Positions 12,001 through 26,600 are shown, numbered from the stretch's first letter. The stretch: DNA of 64,000 nt from Warburgia ugandensis (GCA_035236585.1 CP141127.1:66507495-66571494), one strand, 5' to 3'. A program made the numbers and translations. Notes: generated from the letters alone by a model not told the origin.

Positions 12001-14829
12001 TGTTCTTAACTAATGCATTTTCAATTTTGTATAAAAAGACACCCAATTAGTAGTTCATGTGTTATAAATTATAGTGTAAAACTATAGGATTTTTTCAAAA
12101 TTCACAACACATGCATTTCTAACCTAATAATTTAAAGGTTTGTTATTTTGTATATTCATAAGCTAATCTAGAGTAAGTTCATGAATTATTGTAATTTTCT
12201 AGGTTTAATTAGGATTTTTACTCCTTTGCAAGTGTTGAGATGAAAAACTAATTGCTAAGATCTAGTGAGATGAAGATCAAAGATCAAGATTGAAAGAGAA
12301 AGTTGGGGCCCAATTTCATTGTTCCAAGGTATAATCAAGGTTCAAGATCATCCTAGGGAAATTTAAAAGATGCAATTAGAGAAGCCAATGGTGACTAGAA
12401 TGGTCCCATGCACTAACCATGCATTTCCACCACCTTTGCATGGGAGCCATGTAAACCACCTTAACTATACAAGCCATAAAGGGTGACAGGCTAAATGAAC
12501 CATGAAGCCAAGCATTCAAGCTACCCAGGCCACTGAGGAGTGAGCCATCAAAGTGAACCATCAAGCTACATAGAGCCATGCTACTTGGAGTCCCACGATT
12601 GGAGGATCATTTCAAGCAATTATCCTATGCTAAATGGTGATTTTTAAGGGATAATTAGAAGGAATATGGGAGATTTTTCATAGTTAAGATAGTATGCAAT
12701 GTGGTCCAATGGGAGAATAGTCCTCCACCAACTTTCCTTTTTTCTTTTTTCTTCTTCACATCTCTCTCTCCTATCTTAGTCATTCCATGTGAAATACGAA
12801 GGTGGATGCATCTCCTAAGAATGTGGTGCCTCCCACCTTGGTTGCACTTAGAAATCCATGCCCCAGCTCATCTACATCTCTTTCATCATCTCTATTCAAT
12901 TCCTTTCTTCCCAATCCATCAATACCCAACTATTTATCATGTCCCAATTATCATTTTCCACATTCAATAAGGGTTTCTACAATTTTTGCATAAGGGGAAA
13001 AGGCACCTCCCACATTCCCAAACTCCTTAAGTTGTGATGAAATTTTCCCACCTTGGGTGCCCAATATCCTTATGCCACCTCCACCTTCTAAATCCAACTC
13101 ATAGCTTCCCATCATATCCCTCTTTCTAAACTTGATCCTCTTTGTTTTCGTCCTTAAGTGACTCACTTTCTAATCCTATGCAATACATGCATCACACATC
13201 AAACCCTTGGGAAGCTCCATGATATTTTGAATTCAAAAAAGATCTCTAGTGGTTTGCACTTTCTTAAGAGGGTTGCCCACTTCCTAAGTTTCATGAAATC
13301 TCAGCCCCTAGATTTTCAGAGCACCCTTTATCATAATTAGAAATAGGAACACAACATATAATCTCTCCTTAGGGCTCCACAAAATCAATCTTGGAGAGAG
13401 AGAGATGCCTACCTCCTAAAGATGTGGCTCCTCCCATTTTTCTTCTTCGAAAGGTCCTCAACATGTTTCTTCTCTGGTAGTAGCCCTATTCCAAGTCCTC
13501 CACGTCTCCTCCTTGGTAGTTTCACTCCTTTGTTTTGCAATTTATTCTTGGTTAGTTCCTATTATTCCTTTCCTTACTGCTTGATGTTCTTGCCTTTTAA
13601 TACCATGTGTTTTTGTCTTTGTTCCTTAATTCCATGTTGTAGTTTCTTGCTTTGAGTCCTTAATTTTATTATTTTTTTGCCTCATTATTTCAGCCTTAGA
13701 ACCTTGTATTCATTGACTAACACTCTCTTGAAATGATAGATAAGAGACTGCAGTCCTTAGATCAAAGTCTTGTTCCTTGAATCTCCTTAAATCTTTGCTC
13801 ATTCATTGCTTTCTTATCTTTTCATGATCTTTTCTCCTTGCTTGTTTTTTGGATTATATGCTTTGTATCTTAGGATTGGAGTGTTGGATATATCAAAGAG
13901 AATTGAGAGTAGTTCTTTAATACAATGGTGTGCACATCCCTTGGAGGATGCACACCATATTTGTAGTAGGTCTTCATTCACTAAAATCTCAAAATTTCTT
14001 GTTTTATATATGGTACTTGAGTAATATTCATGGTAACTATAAATGGTTTGAATCTTGTTTTTCATGGTTGTGTTATGGTGTTCCTTCATTAATCATTCAG
14101 ATTTCATTCTCATTCATGCATCCTAACTATATTTTTATCATAGTTCTATGCAAATCATTAAGTAGGTTTCTATGCTGACCTTCAAATCCATTCATGTATC
14201 ACAAATATTAATTTTCATAGGCTTTCATTTAAAAACCCATATGCATCATGCACATGTCAATCCATGCTTGAAGTTTCATCTTAGTTCCATGTATCCAGCT
14301 TCATAATCAAGTGTGCCATGCCTTTCATTCCTATGTTTTAGTTCATACAACAAGTCATTCAATGAAGCATGCACACATCACCTTGCACTCATGTACATTA
14401 CTTTCTTGCTAAATCTTTAATTGCATGCTTCATATATGTCATGCTTAGTTTCATGTGATCATTGCCTAAGTTTACTTTCATTTTAGATTAGTTAAGATAG
14501 TTTCTAATTTTTGTTTTTATAAAGCTATCATTTCAGTTTTAGGAAAGTGTTATATTTAGGAAGTATTATTTTTAGTAAGTTTCCATGTTGAGTTTTTAGA
14601 AACTTTTATGTTTAGGAAGTTTCCTTTTCATGCATGTTATGTTTTCATGTTAATTCAATTCCTAGCTTAGGTTGGATACCATCTTTTTTGGCTAGGTTAG
14701 ATAATCCAAAATATAATCCAACTAAAATAAAAAACTGTGACATTCCTCATGGGATCAACCTCACTTGAGTACATCTACTATAATTGATTTGTGCACTTGT
14801 GAGTAAAATTGAAATATTCATCAATAACA
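12001..14829 (+). mobile_element. Athila/Tat-like LTR, plus strand, full length
   Basis: Begins TGTTCTTAAC, followed by the family's opening (TGTATAAAAAGACACCCAAT, then TAACACATGCATTTCTAACC-like text). It includes the AGCCA-rich segment near 12380-12590, and ends with CATGGGATCAACC, an AT-rich tail and AATAACA. Length, 2,829 bp, fits the 2.75-2.86 kb LTRs of the complete element. No primer site follows, so it is a solo LTR or a rearranged copy. I see no matching 5-bp repeats at its edges (TAAGA left, CTTGA right). Together with the preceding minus-strand copy it forms a head-to-head inverted pair. Confidence 0.75.
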
Positions 14830-15155
14830 CTTGATTTAGCTTTAGAATGATGGAATTTAGGTCTTTGGCCCTCTTTTGATCTTGTTCTTCAAATCTTACC
14901 TTCCTTGATTTATATTTTAGTACCCTTGGGATTTAGTAGTCCGTGTGTTGTAAATTATAGTGTTATTTTTGGGTTTTTTTTTGGAATTTTATAACACATG
15001 CATTTCTAACTTAGTAATTCAAAAGTTTGGTATTTGGAAGATTTAAATGCTAATCAAGACTAAGTATATGAATTAGTATAAATTTTATGAATTTAGTTAG
15101 TATTTTTCATCTTTTGTAGGTGTTGAGAAGATGATCCAAAGGCAAATACTCTTGA
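14830..15155 (+). mobile_element. 5' fragment of another Athila/Tat-like LTR
   Basis: From about 14900 the sequence repeats the first 240 bases of the preceding LTR (GTCCGTGTGTTGTAAATTAT, then TAACACATGCATTTCTAAC, to TGTTGAGAAGATGATCC) and then stops, giving way to E1 LTR sequence. The first 70 bases are unassigned. The fragment suggests a deletion or inversion inside a cluster of related LTRs. Confidence 0.6.
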
Positions 15156-17878
15156 CCAACATGTCAAGCTCTCATGTCCACCAACACAAATAGGTAATTA
15201 TGCAAGTGGGTAAAGTCTCATCCCATCTATATTGGACTACAAATACATAGTCTATTACTAACTCTCATGGGGCCATCAAATGACTCAAGGAGTAGTCTAC
15301 CCATGGCACATACTCTTGACCTATCCATGGTCACTAAATGGTATCCATTTCTGAGGTCAAAGGCCACCTGAACCCCCCCGCATAGTATCCCAAGGGTCCA
15401 AATCCCTCATGACTAACTATATCCATATCTACTCCCAAATACTACATTATAAAGTCACCATATTCAGGAACTACCACAAGGAAGTTGGAGCGCATTGCCC
15501 ACTCATGAACTATTATGAGTCACAAAAGCATCATACTATATATCACATTAAGCATGGCATATTTCACAATGAGAGCTTCTCATAAACACATCACATTTGT
15601 ATTGATTTCATGTAAAAAATTATGTACCCATATCTCTTTAAATCCTTTAATTACCAACCTTCATGACTTCTAGATGTAGTCCATTTACCAATTGCAATTC
15701 AATGGGCATCTATGTTACTTCTTAAAGGATAGGGTATAAAAGTTTAAAATGTATAGTTTTGGGATTTCTTTGAAAAATGATAATTTATAAATATCCATTC
15801 CAACAAATATGTCCTTGATATTACTTTAATTGAGAAAATACAAGTTTACCTAAAAACCACACTTAAAAAGTAAAGGTTTAATTCGAAGGCTTGAAACTAA
15901 GGGGAAAACTATATATGATTTGGATAAAAAAATACCTAAAATCTTCTTGATGAAAACATAAGTTTAACCATCTCTTTTCCACCCAAATTTTATTATTATA
16001 ATTATTTAACTCATTACACTTCATAACCACTTAAGGATGGATGAAAAATTGGAGTTTAGAGGCACTTGAATTCACCATGTTTTCCAAGCTTCAACACCTT
16101 ACTATAGGGTAATAGAAATGATTTTGGAAAAGTGGCTCTATAATTCACAATTTTGAAGCTTTTAACATGAGATATTTTTTGGACATGATGACAACTTATA
16201 GATACATGTTCATACGAAATTTCATTGGAAAATTCTATGTTAATCACACCTAGGTCACAAAACACTACAAGATTCAAAGATTGTTTACAGAGTCCACAAT
16301 CTTACCCAAGAGAACCCATCAAAAGTCAATCAATTTCACCTAGAAAACAACTAGTATCATCGCATGTTTTTACATCATGATAGGAAGCATTCAACTATAT
16401 AAATAATGGTATAAATTTCAAAGAAGAATTAGCTAGTTTTCTCATGCAATCCATCCACAATAGTGACATGACAATACAAGGACTAAAACTGCATGCATTG
16501 AAATCAATCTCTCTTTTAACCCTTTAAACATATGATCATAGCATGAGAACTATATGATAATAAACCTTAAAAATAGGTTAATTATAATATATAAACTGAT
16601 GTTGTCATGCAATAAAATCAAATAAAAAATGTACATGTCAAAAATATGATTTCACACTCATAGAATCTATTTTTTAGAAACATCATGCATTCTCAGTCAA
16701 AACCATGAAAAGCCTCACATTTTGTTTCCAAAAACTCATGATTTGTTTTAAAACACTAGTCTAGAGAATTCCAAATTCTCTTTACCTAGAAAAATCACAA
16801 ACTGCTAGGTCTTCTTATGTTTTATTTTCCAAGCTTGAAAAGCACATAAGCAATTTTCCTTAGAGACTTCAACGTTTCTCCACCATTCTCTCAATCTTTG
16901 TTAGCTAAGATTTCAAATGTTTTTCCTTCTAACAAGCTTTATTTCTAATTGGGAACATCATTGGAATATTTCCCCAAGCTTGAATGTACATATACTTATA
17001 GTTTCAGGGTTTCTTAAGTGGGTGTTTTCTTAATTGCTTAAGGTGGTCCCCTTGGTTTGCAATTTGATAACACACATTCTCAACTTATTAGAAAGCTTAA
17101 TCTAGCTAAGATTATCCTTTTTAAACACTTAGAATGTCTCTCTCTCTTATCCGTATATTCTATTCCTTACTCATCTTATTCCATCCCTCAAGTCTTGTAG
17201 CTTGTTTCCAATTTCGAGTTGAGAATCTCACCTAGGCACCCCCTCTCATTTCTTACTTGGCTGCCAAGCATAGTACCATGGGTTTCCCTAATTGAAATGT
17301 CCAATAGATCTTCTAATTTGATTCATCATGTCAAACATTTGTTAACTAATTCCATTTGATTCCCAAATTGATAGATAGTCCTAACCAAAATGAAGTCTTA
17401 GCCGATCATCAAATATGACATCAAATGCCACCTTTAAACTCTATTTTAGGAAAATTTCTCATTTGGTAAAACATATGTTACACTTGTTAATCTAAGTCAT
17501 TTGATCTTCAAATAGATAGATTACTAGAACGTGATAAAATTCTAGCCATTCATCTACCCTATAACCTATTGACAAACCATGAAGTCTATGCTAAATAACC
17601 ATGATCCAATCTCACATAATTGACATCCAAAACTTGATAAGTCTTCTGTATGGGGTAGAAGCCCTAAAATGAAATGCCTTCCCTGTAGAACTCAATTGCC
17701 AACTCTCACTTGATAATTTGATGGTTATAAGTTTTTCACCTTATCCAATCAAACCTAAGTGGCGCATTTGGATTATAATTCACATGTTTCATACACTTTC
17801 ATCATCCAAACAGCTTTATCTCAAATAAACACAATCATAATAGAAATATTATTGAAAGTGGAAATTCAAAATATTACA
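15156..17878 (-). mobile_element. E1 gypsy 5' LTR, 5' part
   Basis: Continues the E1 LTR after the Athila/Tat-like insertions. It follows the reverse complement of the plus-strand LTR at 17.9-21.3 kb (for example the CTCATGGGGCCATCAAATGA region at about 15264 against 20540) and ends AATATTACA, the reverse of the LTR start TGTAATATT. Its last 500 bases resemble the 3' LTR remnant at 1404-1908. No open frame in this 2.7-kb stretch resembles a protein. Confidence 0.7.
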
Positions 17879-20800
17879 AAACCCTAGAAAGAGATTAGAT
17901 GCCTAATTATTATTGGATCTAGAGTGATCTCATACTAGAAGGGTGAAGTTCAATAAACTAAGTACTAACATATTTTAAAGTATGGAAAGATAGGATTAGT
18001 TATCCTAGAAACAAGTGTAGCTAGTAAAGGGAAGTGAGAGACATTGGATGCTATAGGGTATATATGAATAGGATTAAATCATTTGAGATGCAAAATCTAA
18101 CACCCAAATTAGGAAGCATAGAAGGATGCATGATTTTGCAAGTGAGAAAACATCCCACTTACCAAAATAGAAAGGATGTGGTTCCATCTTTTTAGGAGCT
18201 ACCAAGCATGAAGCTTGGCAACCAAGCAAGACGGAGGTGCCCTATTTTTAGGTGCCTTCTCCCTTAAGGAAAATACATATCTATTTGGGATGGGAGTCTA
18301 TGGAGATTGGAAAGTGATTCTTAGATGGTTTTAGGGTTTCTGAGAGTGTGCTTGAGGTGAATCTCAACTAGTGTAAGGAATTCCAAATAAATGCAAAAAC
18401 GTGTAACTCTAATAGGAAGTGATCTCATGCCTTGGGCAAAAAGGCATGCAACTTAGGAAACGTACAACTCTATAAAATAGATGGGATGCCTAGCCTAGGG
18501 AATCCATTGTTTGGTGCTCACATGATAAATAGAGAGTGAAGATAGGAGAGAAAAGAGAAAGAGACAAAGAAGGTAAGAGAGGTGGAGATTCCATTGAAGT
18601 TTGAAGGAGATTTGATCATGCACATCTCTACTATGGAAAAGAAGACCATAGAAGACTAAGGAGGTACAGATTAAGAGGTAGGGGCTTGGAACTCTAAGCA
18701 ATTTTTTTTTCAAATGATATGCATGTTTGTTTAAGAAAAATAGTGGGTTTTCATACGATATTGCATGAATTTACTAAAGAGATTTCAACACATATTTATG
18801 CACCTAAAACATCGATGATTTTCAATAGATTTTGCATAAATCAAAGCTCATATTTTCCCATGATTTTCTTGCTTGTTATAATCTTATTAAGGCTAGTTGT
18901 TACTAGGTTTAAATAGTTGTTTTGGATAAGTTTCATGGGTTGAATTATCTTGACTTTGAGCTTTGATCATAGCGCACAGTCATGGCAGTAAGAACCCTGT
19001 CTTGTTTTATTTAAAACTCTATCTTATGGGGGTTGTTTTCCATATCTTTTGGATCATACTGTGATATTAATTTCTTGATACATCAGTAATTCTCTGCTCC
19101 ATTTTGGGTGAGAATTAGTATGGTTATGGCATGAGAATTACACACTGTTTATAATGAGTTTTGTAGAAAGCATGTCGATATACTTGCTTATTTCATCATT
19201 GACAAATGCAAATTGGGATGATTGGACTAAATGATCTCTTTAATATTGATCTAATATTTATAATTAATAATATTATAACTCAAATAAATCTAAAATTTTT
19301 TACTTTAAGCTTGCACAAAATGGTTAGACAAAACTGTTATTCACTATTGAATACTACAAAAATAGTCCTTCTAAGAATGTGATTAAAACATATTAAGAGT
19401 TGTAATTTTGGATAGAATTTTCCATGATATAACTATAATAAACCATTTTTTGTATATTATGGACCAGATGTAAATATTCTTGAACAAAAGTCTAAATACT
19501 TTGAGTTTTGAGGCAACATTTAGCATGTATTCTTGCTCACTTCAGGAAATGTTCGATAGCTTGAAAACTTAATGGTTTTTGGGTTCTATTTGACTCAAAT
19601 TTGTCATGGGTTTTACTAGTAACTTAGACTATTATAATATACTTGATTTTAGAAATCAAAATGTTTGGAAAAAACAAGTTGTTAAAATGAGTTTTCACTT
19701 AGGTTTTTTAGCTAGGATTTTCAGATAGTTTTACGCAACATTTTGAATTATCTTATGAAAAGGATTATGGTTTTTTATAAAATGGGATTTTCTATTATTC
19801 ACTTAACTTTAAAATATTATAACATTTAGGAAAATATTTTTTTATAAGGAAGCTTCGAAAGAGGAGTTTTTACTTGTACTCTTCAAAAGCATGGAAAATG
19901 GTATTTTCAAAAAACTTGATGTTCCTTCACTATTTTACAGGTTTTACACTTACAAGTTTAAGTATATTTAAAAATTTGAGAATTGATTTAGATGACATGA
20001 TGTGTTCTATAAGAAGTTGAGGGCCAAAGGGACTCAATAACTATCTAAAAGAGGGAATTGTGTGGGATCTATGTGAGCAGCCTTGGCATGCCATATACTT
20101 AAAAAATTTGTATTGTTGATACTTGAATTGAGCATTGTATCATCATTGTTCTCATGTGTGAGAACATGAATTGGTTAAGATATTTGATATATGGCCTCTG
20201 TGGTGACGTGATGCTTTGCTATTTAAATGTCATTAATCATGATTTGATTATTATCATATGTTTAACTCTATTGTGAGCTAAAGAGTTGTGCATGTGTGCT
20301 CTATGATAATGTAATTGGGAAATTATACAACTTATGGTAGTCATGAGAGGCATATGTGCTTGTGATTATGTACTTCAAAGCTTATACAACTATGGCTAGT
20401 CATGAGAGGATTGTGAACCTATAAGCATTAAGGTAGGAGGGTTCAAATTGGCCCTTGACCTCCAAAAAAGATACTAGTTCAAAAAAAAAAAAAGGACTAC
20501 TGTGGGAGTATGTACAATGGGAAGACTACTCCCACCTTGATTCGATGGCCTCATGAGAGTTGCTATAAGACCATTGTATCCATGGTCAAACATAGTTGGG
20601 AGACATGTTCCTTCTAAATGCAAAGTGGCTTGTGTGTTTGTTGGACATGTGAGAGACATGTCAGTCATCCTCGAGGGTTTAGACCACTTGCCTATGTGGA
20701 ATATGGTGGGATACTTCCATTCTAATATGTGATTTTAGAATTTGAGACTATGCATATTGCAATGGTTTTACTTGATAAAAAAAAGATTGCTATTAGTTTC

Positions 20801-21285
20801 CAAAACTAACTTAGAGATTTCCAATTGAGTAGTTGTACTCACCCCCATAGAATTTTAGGTGAATCTTTTCATAAATAGACTCAATTAGTAGAAGAAAATG
20901 AGATGAGTAGCTGAGAAGTTTCAAAGTAAAAAGAGATGATTTTAGAAGTTTTAGCTTTAGTTTAATTTACTTTGCTTTGCTTTGTTTCAACAACAATGTT
21001 TACGGATATGTAATAAGGATTTAATTTTATTTTATGTTTGGTTTGTGGGTTTGCTTAGTTGTTTTGGGCTATGACTAATGAGTTATATTATGTACTATTC
21101 TAAATTCCATGGTTATTTTACATGTATATGTGAGGACATTTGTATAGTGGCACCAAACTTGAAGAAGTGGTTCTGAAATCTATTCTATAGTGTAGTTTTT
21201 AAATGTTAAAAAAAAAATAAAAATTTGCCACAAATTTTCCAAAAGAATTGAGAAAAACTATTTTAAAAGGTACTAGGTATCCACA
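17879..21285 (+). mobile_element. Gypsy LTR, plus strand (E1/E2 family), probably solo
   Basis: A plus-strand copy of the E1/E2 LTR type. It carries TATAAAATAG at 18471, the gypsy LTR mid-section around 20400-20720, the TACTCACCCCC phrase at about 20837 and an ending TACTAGGTATCCACA, the decayed equivalent of CCTAGGTCATCACA at 27155-27168. Length of about 3.4 kb fits the solo LTR of 3,567 bp. The first 300 bases do not align clearly with that copy, so the left edge is uncertain. No primer site or coding sequence follows. Confidence 0.6.
18471..18480 (+). promoter_or_regulatory. TATA box of the gypsy LTR
   Basis: TATAAAATAG lies between the AACGTACAACTC and GATGGGATGCC phrases. In the related solo LTR the same place (about 24508) reads CTCTAAATGGGAC, so the TATA core is lost there. 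Confidence 0.5.
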
Positions 21286-21724
<439 letters not shown>

Positions 21725-21743
21725 TTCTACCTACCTTATAAAA
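21725..21743 (-). other. Polypurine tract of E2
   Basis: The minus strand reads a purine-rich stretch with AAGGTAGGTAGAA directly before TGTAATACC. It occupies the same place as the tracts of E1 and E3. Confidence 0.5.
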
Positions 21744-23601
21744 AAATTTCATGGTAACTCAATGAATAATTTAGGAGACTTCTGCTTTATATCTATTTCT
21801 AGTTCCTAGGTGGCTTCCTCCATGTAGTGGTGTTACTATAGAACCCTTGCCCAATGGAATGGTCTTATTCCTCAAGACCTTCTCTTTCGTATATAAAACC
21901 TACACTATTTTGTCTTAAAGGTAAGATTAAGTTGTAGCTATGTAGGTGTTTGATCAAGCACATGTGTGGCATCTAGAATGTCCTTCCATAACATTGAAAC
22001 TAGAATGCATCATGCTTTGTGGATAGTTGTGGAGGACAAGCCAAACAATACACTATTCATCCAATCATTTTCAGCATTTAAAAAAGCCCCAAATATCTAG
22101 AACTCAACTTACCCTTCACGCCAAACCTCTTAACATCCTAAGTTTGCGAGATCTTGATGAGCACATGAATTATGACTTTAACTTCTAGATCCTTGCTCCT
22201 TACATTTGTATAGCTATTTTGTAGACTATGTGTTGCAAGGAGTCTCTTTTAAATCAACACCTTCTTTGTGCACTAGTCTATCAAGTTGGATTTCACCAAT
22301 TGCTGCTCACCTACATCGCTGCAACAAGTGGGGTACGACATGGTCATGATAGAGTGCCTCATAGGGTGCCATGTGGATGCTGGAGTGGTAATTATTGTTG
22401 TAGGTGAACTCAATCCAAGAAAAATGATAATCCCAATTACCTTTCCATTAAACAACATGAGCTTGTAACATATCCTCAAGAGTATAGATGGTCCTCTCAG
22501 ACTGCCCATCTATCTGGGGTTGAAATGCATACTAAACCTCACAGAAGTACTCAAACCTTCCTACACGTATGCCAAAAAATGAAAAGTAAACCTATTGTCC
22601 TTATCAAATATGATGCTCAAGGGTACTCCAAACAAAATCACTATCTCCTTGATATATAACATAAATAAACTTTGTAATGATTGTTTCCACTTGATGAGGG
22701 AAAGTACATAGACTTGGTCAATTTGTCTACAATTATCCATATCATATCATGCCCACTAGAAGTTTGGGGTAATCTTAAAACAAAGTTCACAGTAATATGG
22801 TCACACTTCCACTCAAGAAGTTTCAAAGTCTATAATAAACTAACTAGCCTCTGATGCTATGCCTTCTCCTTTTGACATGTTAGGCATCTTGCGACATAGT
22901 CTCCAATATGTCACTTCAAGCCCTACCACCAAAAGTTCCTTTTCAAGTCTCAGCACATCTTAGTATCTCTAAAATGTATGCTACACATCCATCCATGTGC
23001 CTCATCAAAATCATACACCTCCATCAAAATCAGTGGTGAAACCAACCTATCTTGTTATCACTTGGGTCTCCACACACTCCTATGCTTATAAAATCCATTC
23101 TGTGGAAATTGATCTCCTAGACACCTTCGCTATTATTCCCTTCGTCTTCCTACTGAGTGCATCTTATATAACATTCACCTTACCAGTGTGGTACTGGATG
23201 GTGAAATCATAGTCTTTCAAGTACTTCGTCCAACATAGCTACCTCATATTAAGATCACCTTGTGACAATAAGTATTTGAAGATCTTATGATCTATAAAAA
23301 CCTCAAATTTTTGCCCTATAAGTAATGCCTTCAAATTTTCAGAGCAAATACTATAGCAATTAACTCCAGACCATGGGTTGGATAGCTAGCTCCTGAGTCT
23401 TTAGTTGGTTAGATGCATAAGTGATCACCTTACCATGTTGCATAAAAAAATAAAAAATCCAAGTCTCATACTTGAGGCATCACTATATATGACAAAACCT
23501 CTACTACCCACTGACAAGGCCAAAATAGATGCAATAATGAGTCCCCTCTTCATCTCCTAGAAATTTTGCTCGCACTCCTCTGTCCAAACAAACTTCTTAT
23601 C
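21744..23601 (-). pseudogene. E2 gypsy pol remnant: RNase H, integrase and C-terminal tail
   Basis: Minus-strand, broken in all frames. At 22826-22641 the integrase core reads LLEWKCDHITVNFVLRLPQT, then GHDMIWIIVDKLTKS. The canonical gypsy form has an aspartate where this copy has N (codon AAC, plus-strand 22785-22787), so the first residue of the DDE triad is lost. The IN zinc-finger region and the HxGK-type end of RNase H lie near 23160-23220, and the start of RNase H near 23480. Frameshifts in 22270-22510 separate the end of integrase into different frames. The pol sequence stops at 23601, where a solo LTR intervenes, and resumes at 27174. Confidence 0.85.
23597..23601. repeat. Target-site duplication TTATC, left copy
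   Basis: Precedes the solo LTR; the right copy is TTACC at 27169-27173, differing at one base. The flanking E2 pol text rejoins as in E1, where it is uninterrupted near 6310. Confidence 0.8.
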
Positions 23602-26600
23602 TATAATATCTTGAATTTTCAATTCCATAATAGTTTTTATAATAAATATGGTTAGTTGAGATTAATTTGTTTGGATGATGAAATGAATGAAACATTGGAA
23701 TTATAGGCCACATGTGCCACTTAGGTTGAACTGGATAACATGAAAAATGTATAATTATAGAACTATCAAGTAAGAACTGGCAACTATGTCTAAGGGAAAG
23801 GCATCTCATTTTAGGGCCTCTACCCCAAGGAGAAGATTTATTGATCCATGGATATCAATTATGTGAACTTAAATTATGGTTATCTAGCATGGATTTCAGG
23901 ATTTATCAATAGGTCATAAAATTAGAAACTTTCCGAAAATAGAACCTATATGGGATGTTGGTTATGAGGATGGATGAATGGATAGAATTTCATCATGGTT
24001 GAATAATCTAAATAATTTCATATCAAATGGACTAGATTAACAAGTGTAACATGTGTTTCACCAAATTAGAAAGTTTCATAAAATAGAGTCAAAAGGGAGT
24101 GTTTAATATCATAATGGATGATTGGTTACGATTTCATCTTAGTTAGGTTATCTATCAATTTGGTGATCAAATGATTGATTAACAAGTGTTTAAACATGGA
24201 AAAATAGATTAGGAAGTGTGTGGTATGTTTTCGTAGGGCTACCCAAGCTAGGATACTTAGCAGCCATGTAAGGGTGGAAGCATCTAAGTATGGGACATCC
24301 ACCCATGTATTCAGGAAACAAGCTACAAAGCCTGAAGAAATGGAATAAGATGAGCTAGGAAAGCAGTATGGGGATAAGAGAGAGACTTTTCAAATGTTTA
24401 AGAGGGGGAATCTTAGCTGGATTAAGAGTTTCTAAAAAACTCAAAACATGTTTATTAGATTAGTAACTATGAAATGCCTTGGACATTAAGTCAAGTCCCA
24501 ATTAAGGAACTCTAAATGGGACGTCCTAACTAGAGAAGTATTTGGATTGTATTTTTTCTTTAGAGATAGAGCTAAAGAGAAATAAAAATACAGAGAACTT
24601 GGCTCAGAAGGAAGGTGAACAAAGTGGAGAAGAGTTGAATGCAAACGGCTTGCATACGATCCAAGGGTGGAAATAAAGACCACAGAAGACCTAGAAGTTG
24701 GTGATTTCTAGGTATGGATGATTTGGAACTATTTAGACTAGGTTTCTACAAACATGCATGGGTTCTTGAAACAAAATGTGAGTGTTTTACACGGTTTTGA
24801 CTAAGATTGCATGAGATTCTAAAAGTAGACTATATGTGTTATATATTTTCCATTAGTGTTTTCAATTTGATCCTGATGTGTGATTCCCTTGAGTTTTTTT
24901 TATGATAAATTAAGGAATGTCTAAGTTTATTATCATATAGTTTACATGGCATGATAATATGTTTATGGGGTTAAAAGAGAGATTGATTTTAGCATATGCA
25001 ATTTCAGTTATGCTGATGATATTTTACAGTTATATATGGATTTGCATAAGATAAATGAGATCATTTGCTTAGAAAATTTATCATTATTCATTATTTAAAT
25101 AATTTAAATCATGATTAAGAAAATTTGAGAAAAATATTCTTTTTTATGTTAAATTTAGTTCAGTTTTGAAGAGATGTTATTGTTGAAAATTTCATTGTAT
25201 GTATAAAGTTTTGAACCCTATATTATTATGCAATATGGGTGTGATTAGTATGGAGTGTTCCATTAAAAAAATTTCTAAACATGTGTTTTTGAGTGATTAA
25301 TATTCCAAAAGTATATATCAGGTTAATATTATCTTAAAAATCATGAGTTTTAGAGCCAAATTTTCAAACTATTTTTGGTACCCTATGGTATAGTTTTGGA
25401 ACTTGGAAATAGTGGTGATTTTAAGTGCCCATTCACTCCAATTTTTCATGAATATTTGTTATTATGAAGTATAATAGGTAAAAAATTTCTAGTAAAAATT
25501 TGGAGTGAAAAAGTTATCTTTATGTTTAAGTTTTCATCAAGAAAATTTTAGGCATTTTTAGCCAAATTGTGGTAGTTTTGTGTTATACTTTTCAAAATGA
25601 AAATTTTGGTTTTTAGGTGTGGTTTTTGGTTAGAATTTGTATTTTTTAGATAAAATAATCTTGGGACATATTAATTAGAAATAGTTTTTGAAAATTTTAT
25701 TTTCAAAGAAAGCCTAAAACTATCAGTTTTATACGTTTATAACTTGGAATTTGAGAAATAACATAGGTATCAATTGAATTGATTTTGGTTGATGAGCTAA
25801 AGCTGGAAAATTTTGATATGGACTAGTTTGAAAACCTGAATATTATATTTTAAAAACTAAGTTTATGTCATGGAAAGTTGAGTGTTGAAGGGCTTAAAGA
25901 GCTAGGTATAGAATGATAGTTGTTTATTTGAAGTTGTCGTTGTTAAATATTCCATGTTTCATTGATATATAGCATGATGATTTAGTTTTGCTTGTATGAC
26001 TCATGATAGTCCATGTGCTAACAACGCTTATGCATTGGAGATATTCATTTGGCTCATGCTAGTTCATGAGTGTGATTATGCTTTGTTTGATGTGTTTGGG
26101 AGCTTATGTGGCTAGAGTTAGTTGTGAGAGAGAATTGGAATCTTTAAGTACTATTCTAAGAGGTTTAGGTAGACTCTGATGTATGAAAAGGATGCAATTT
26201 ATAAACCATGGTATATTTAAGGAAGTATGTGTCATAGGTAGACTCCTTCCTATGTGGTCTATGTCGCCATGAGCGTCAGTGTAGTCCATGTGGAGTGTCT
26301 ACTAATGAGCATAATTGGGGAGAATTCCTCTATGTACATAGTTAACTTTCAATGTGGACATGGGAGCTAACATGTCAGGCATTATCTAGGGTTAGTCTAG
26401 GCCTAAAAATCAGGTGATTCATGATAGACAGACTGAAGCCTGTAGTAGGTTGGCTGTGCCACTGAGCAATAACCAAATGCATATATGATGTGATTGTTGA
26501 CTTGAGTTGTCATGTCCATCATCCTTGAGGGTTAAATCATTGTCACTGTGTCTTCAAGGCAAGACATTGCCATTTTATCTATGTTCTTGATATTTGATGT

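Noticed and set aside
12701-12993. Proline/serine-rich short frames suggesting a small host gene
   Set aside because: They sit in the U3 of an Athila/Tat-like LTR; equivalent intervals in the related LTRs (for example 41340-41700, 47220-47480) do not keep the frame.
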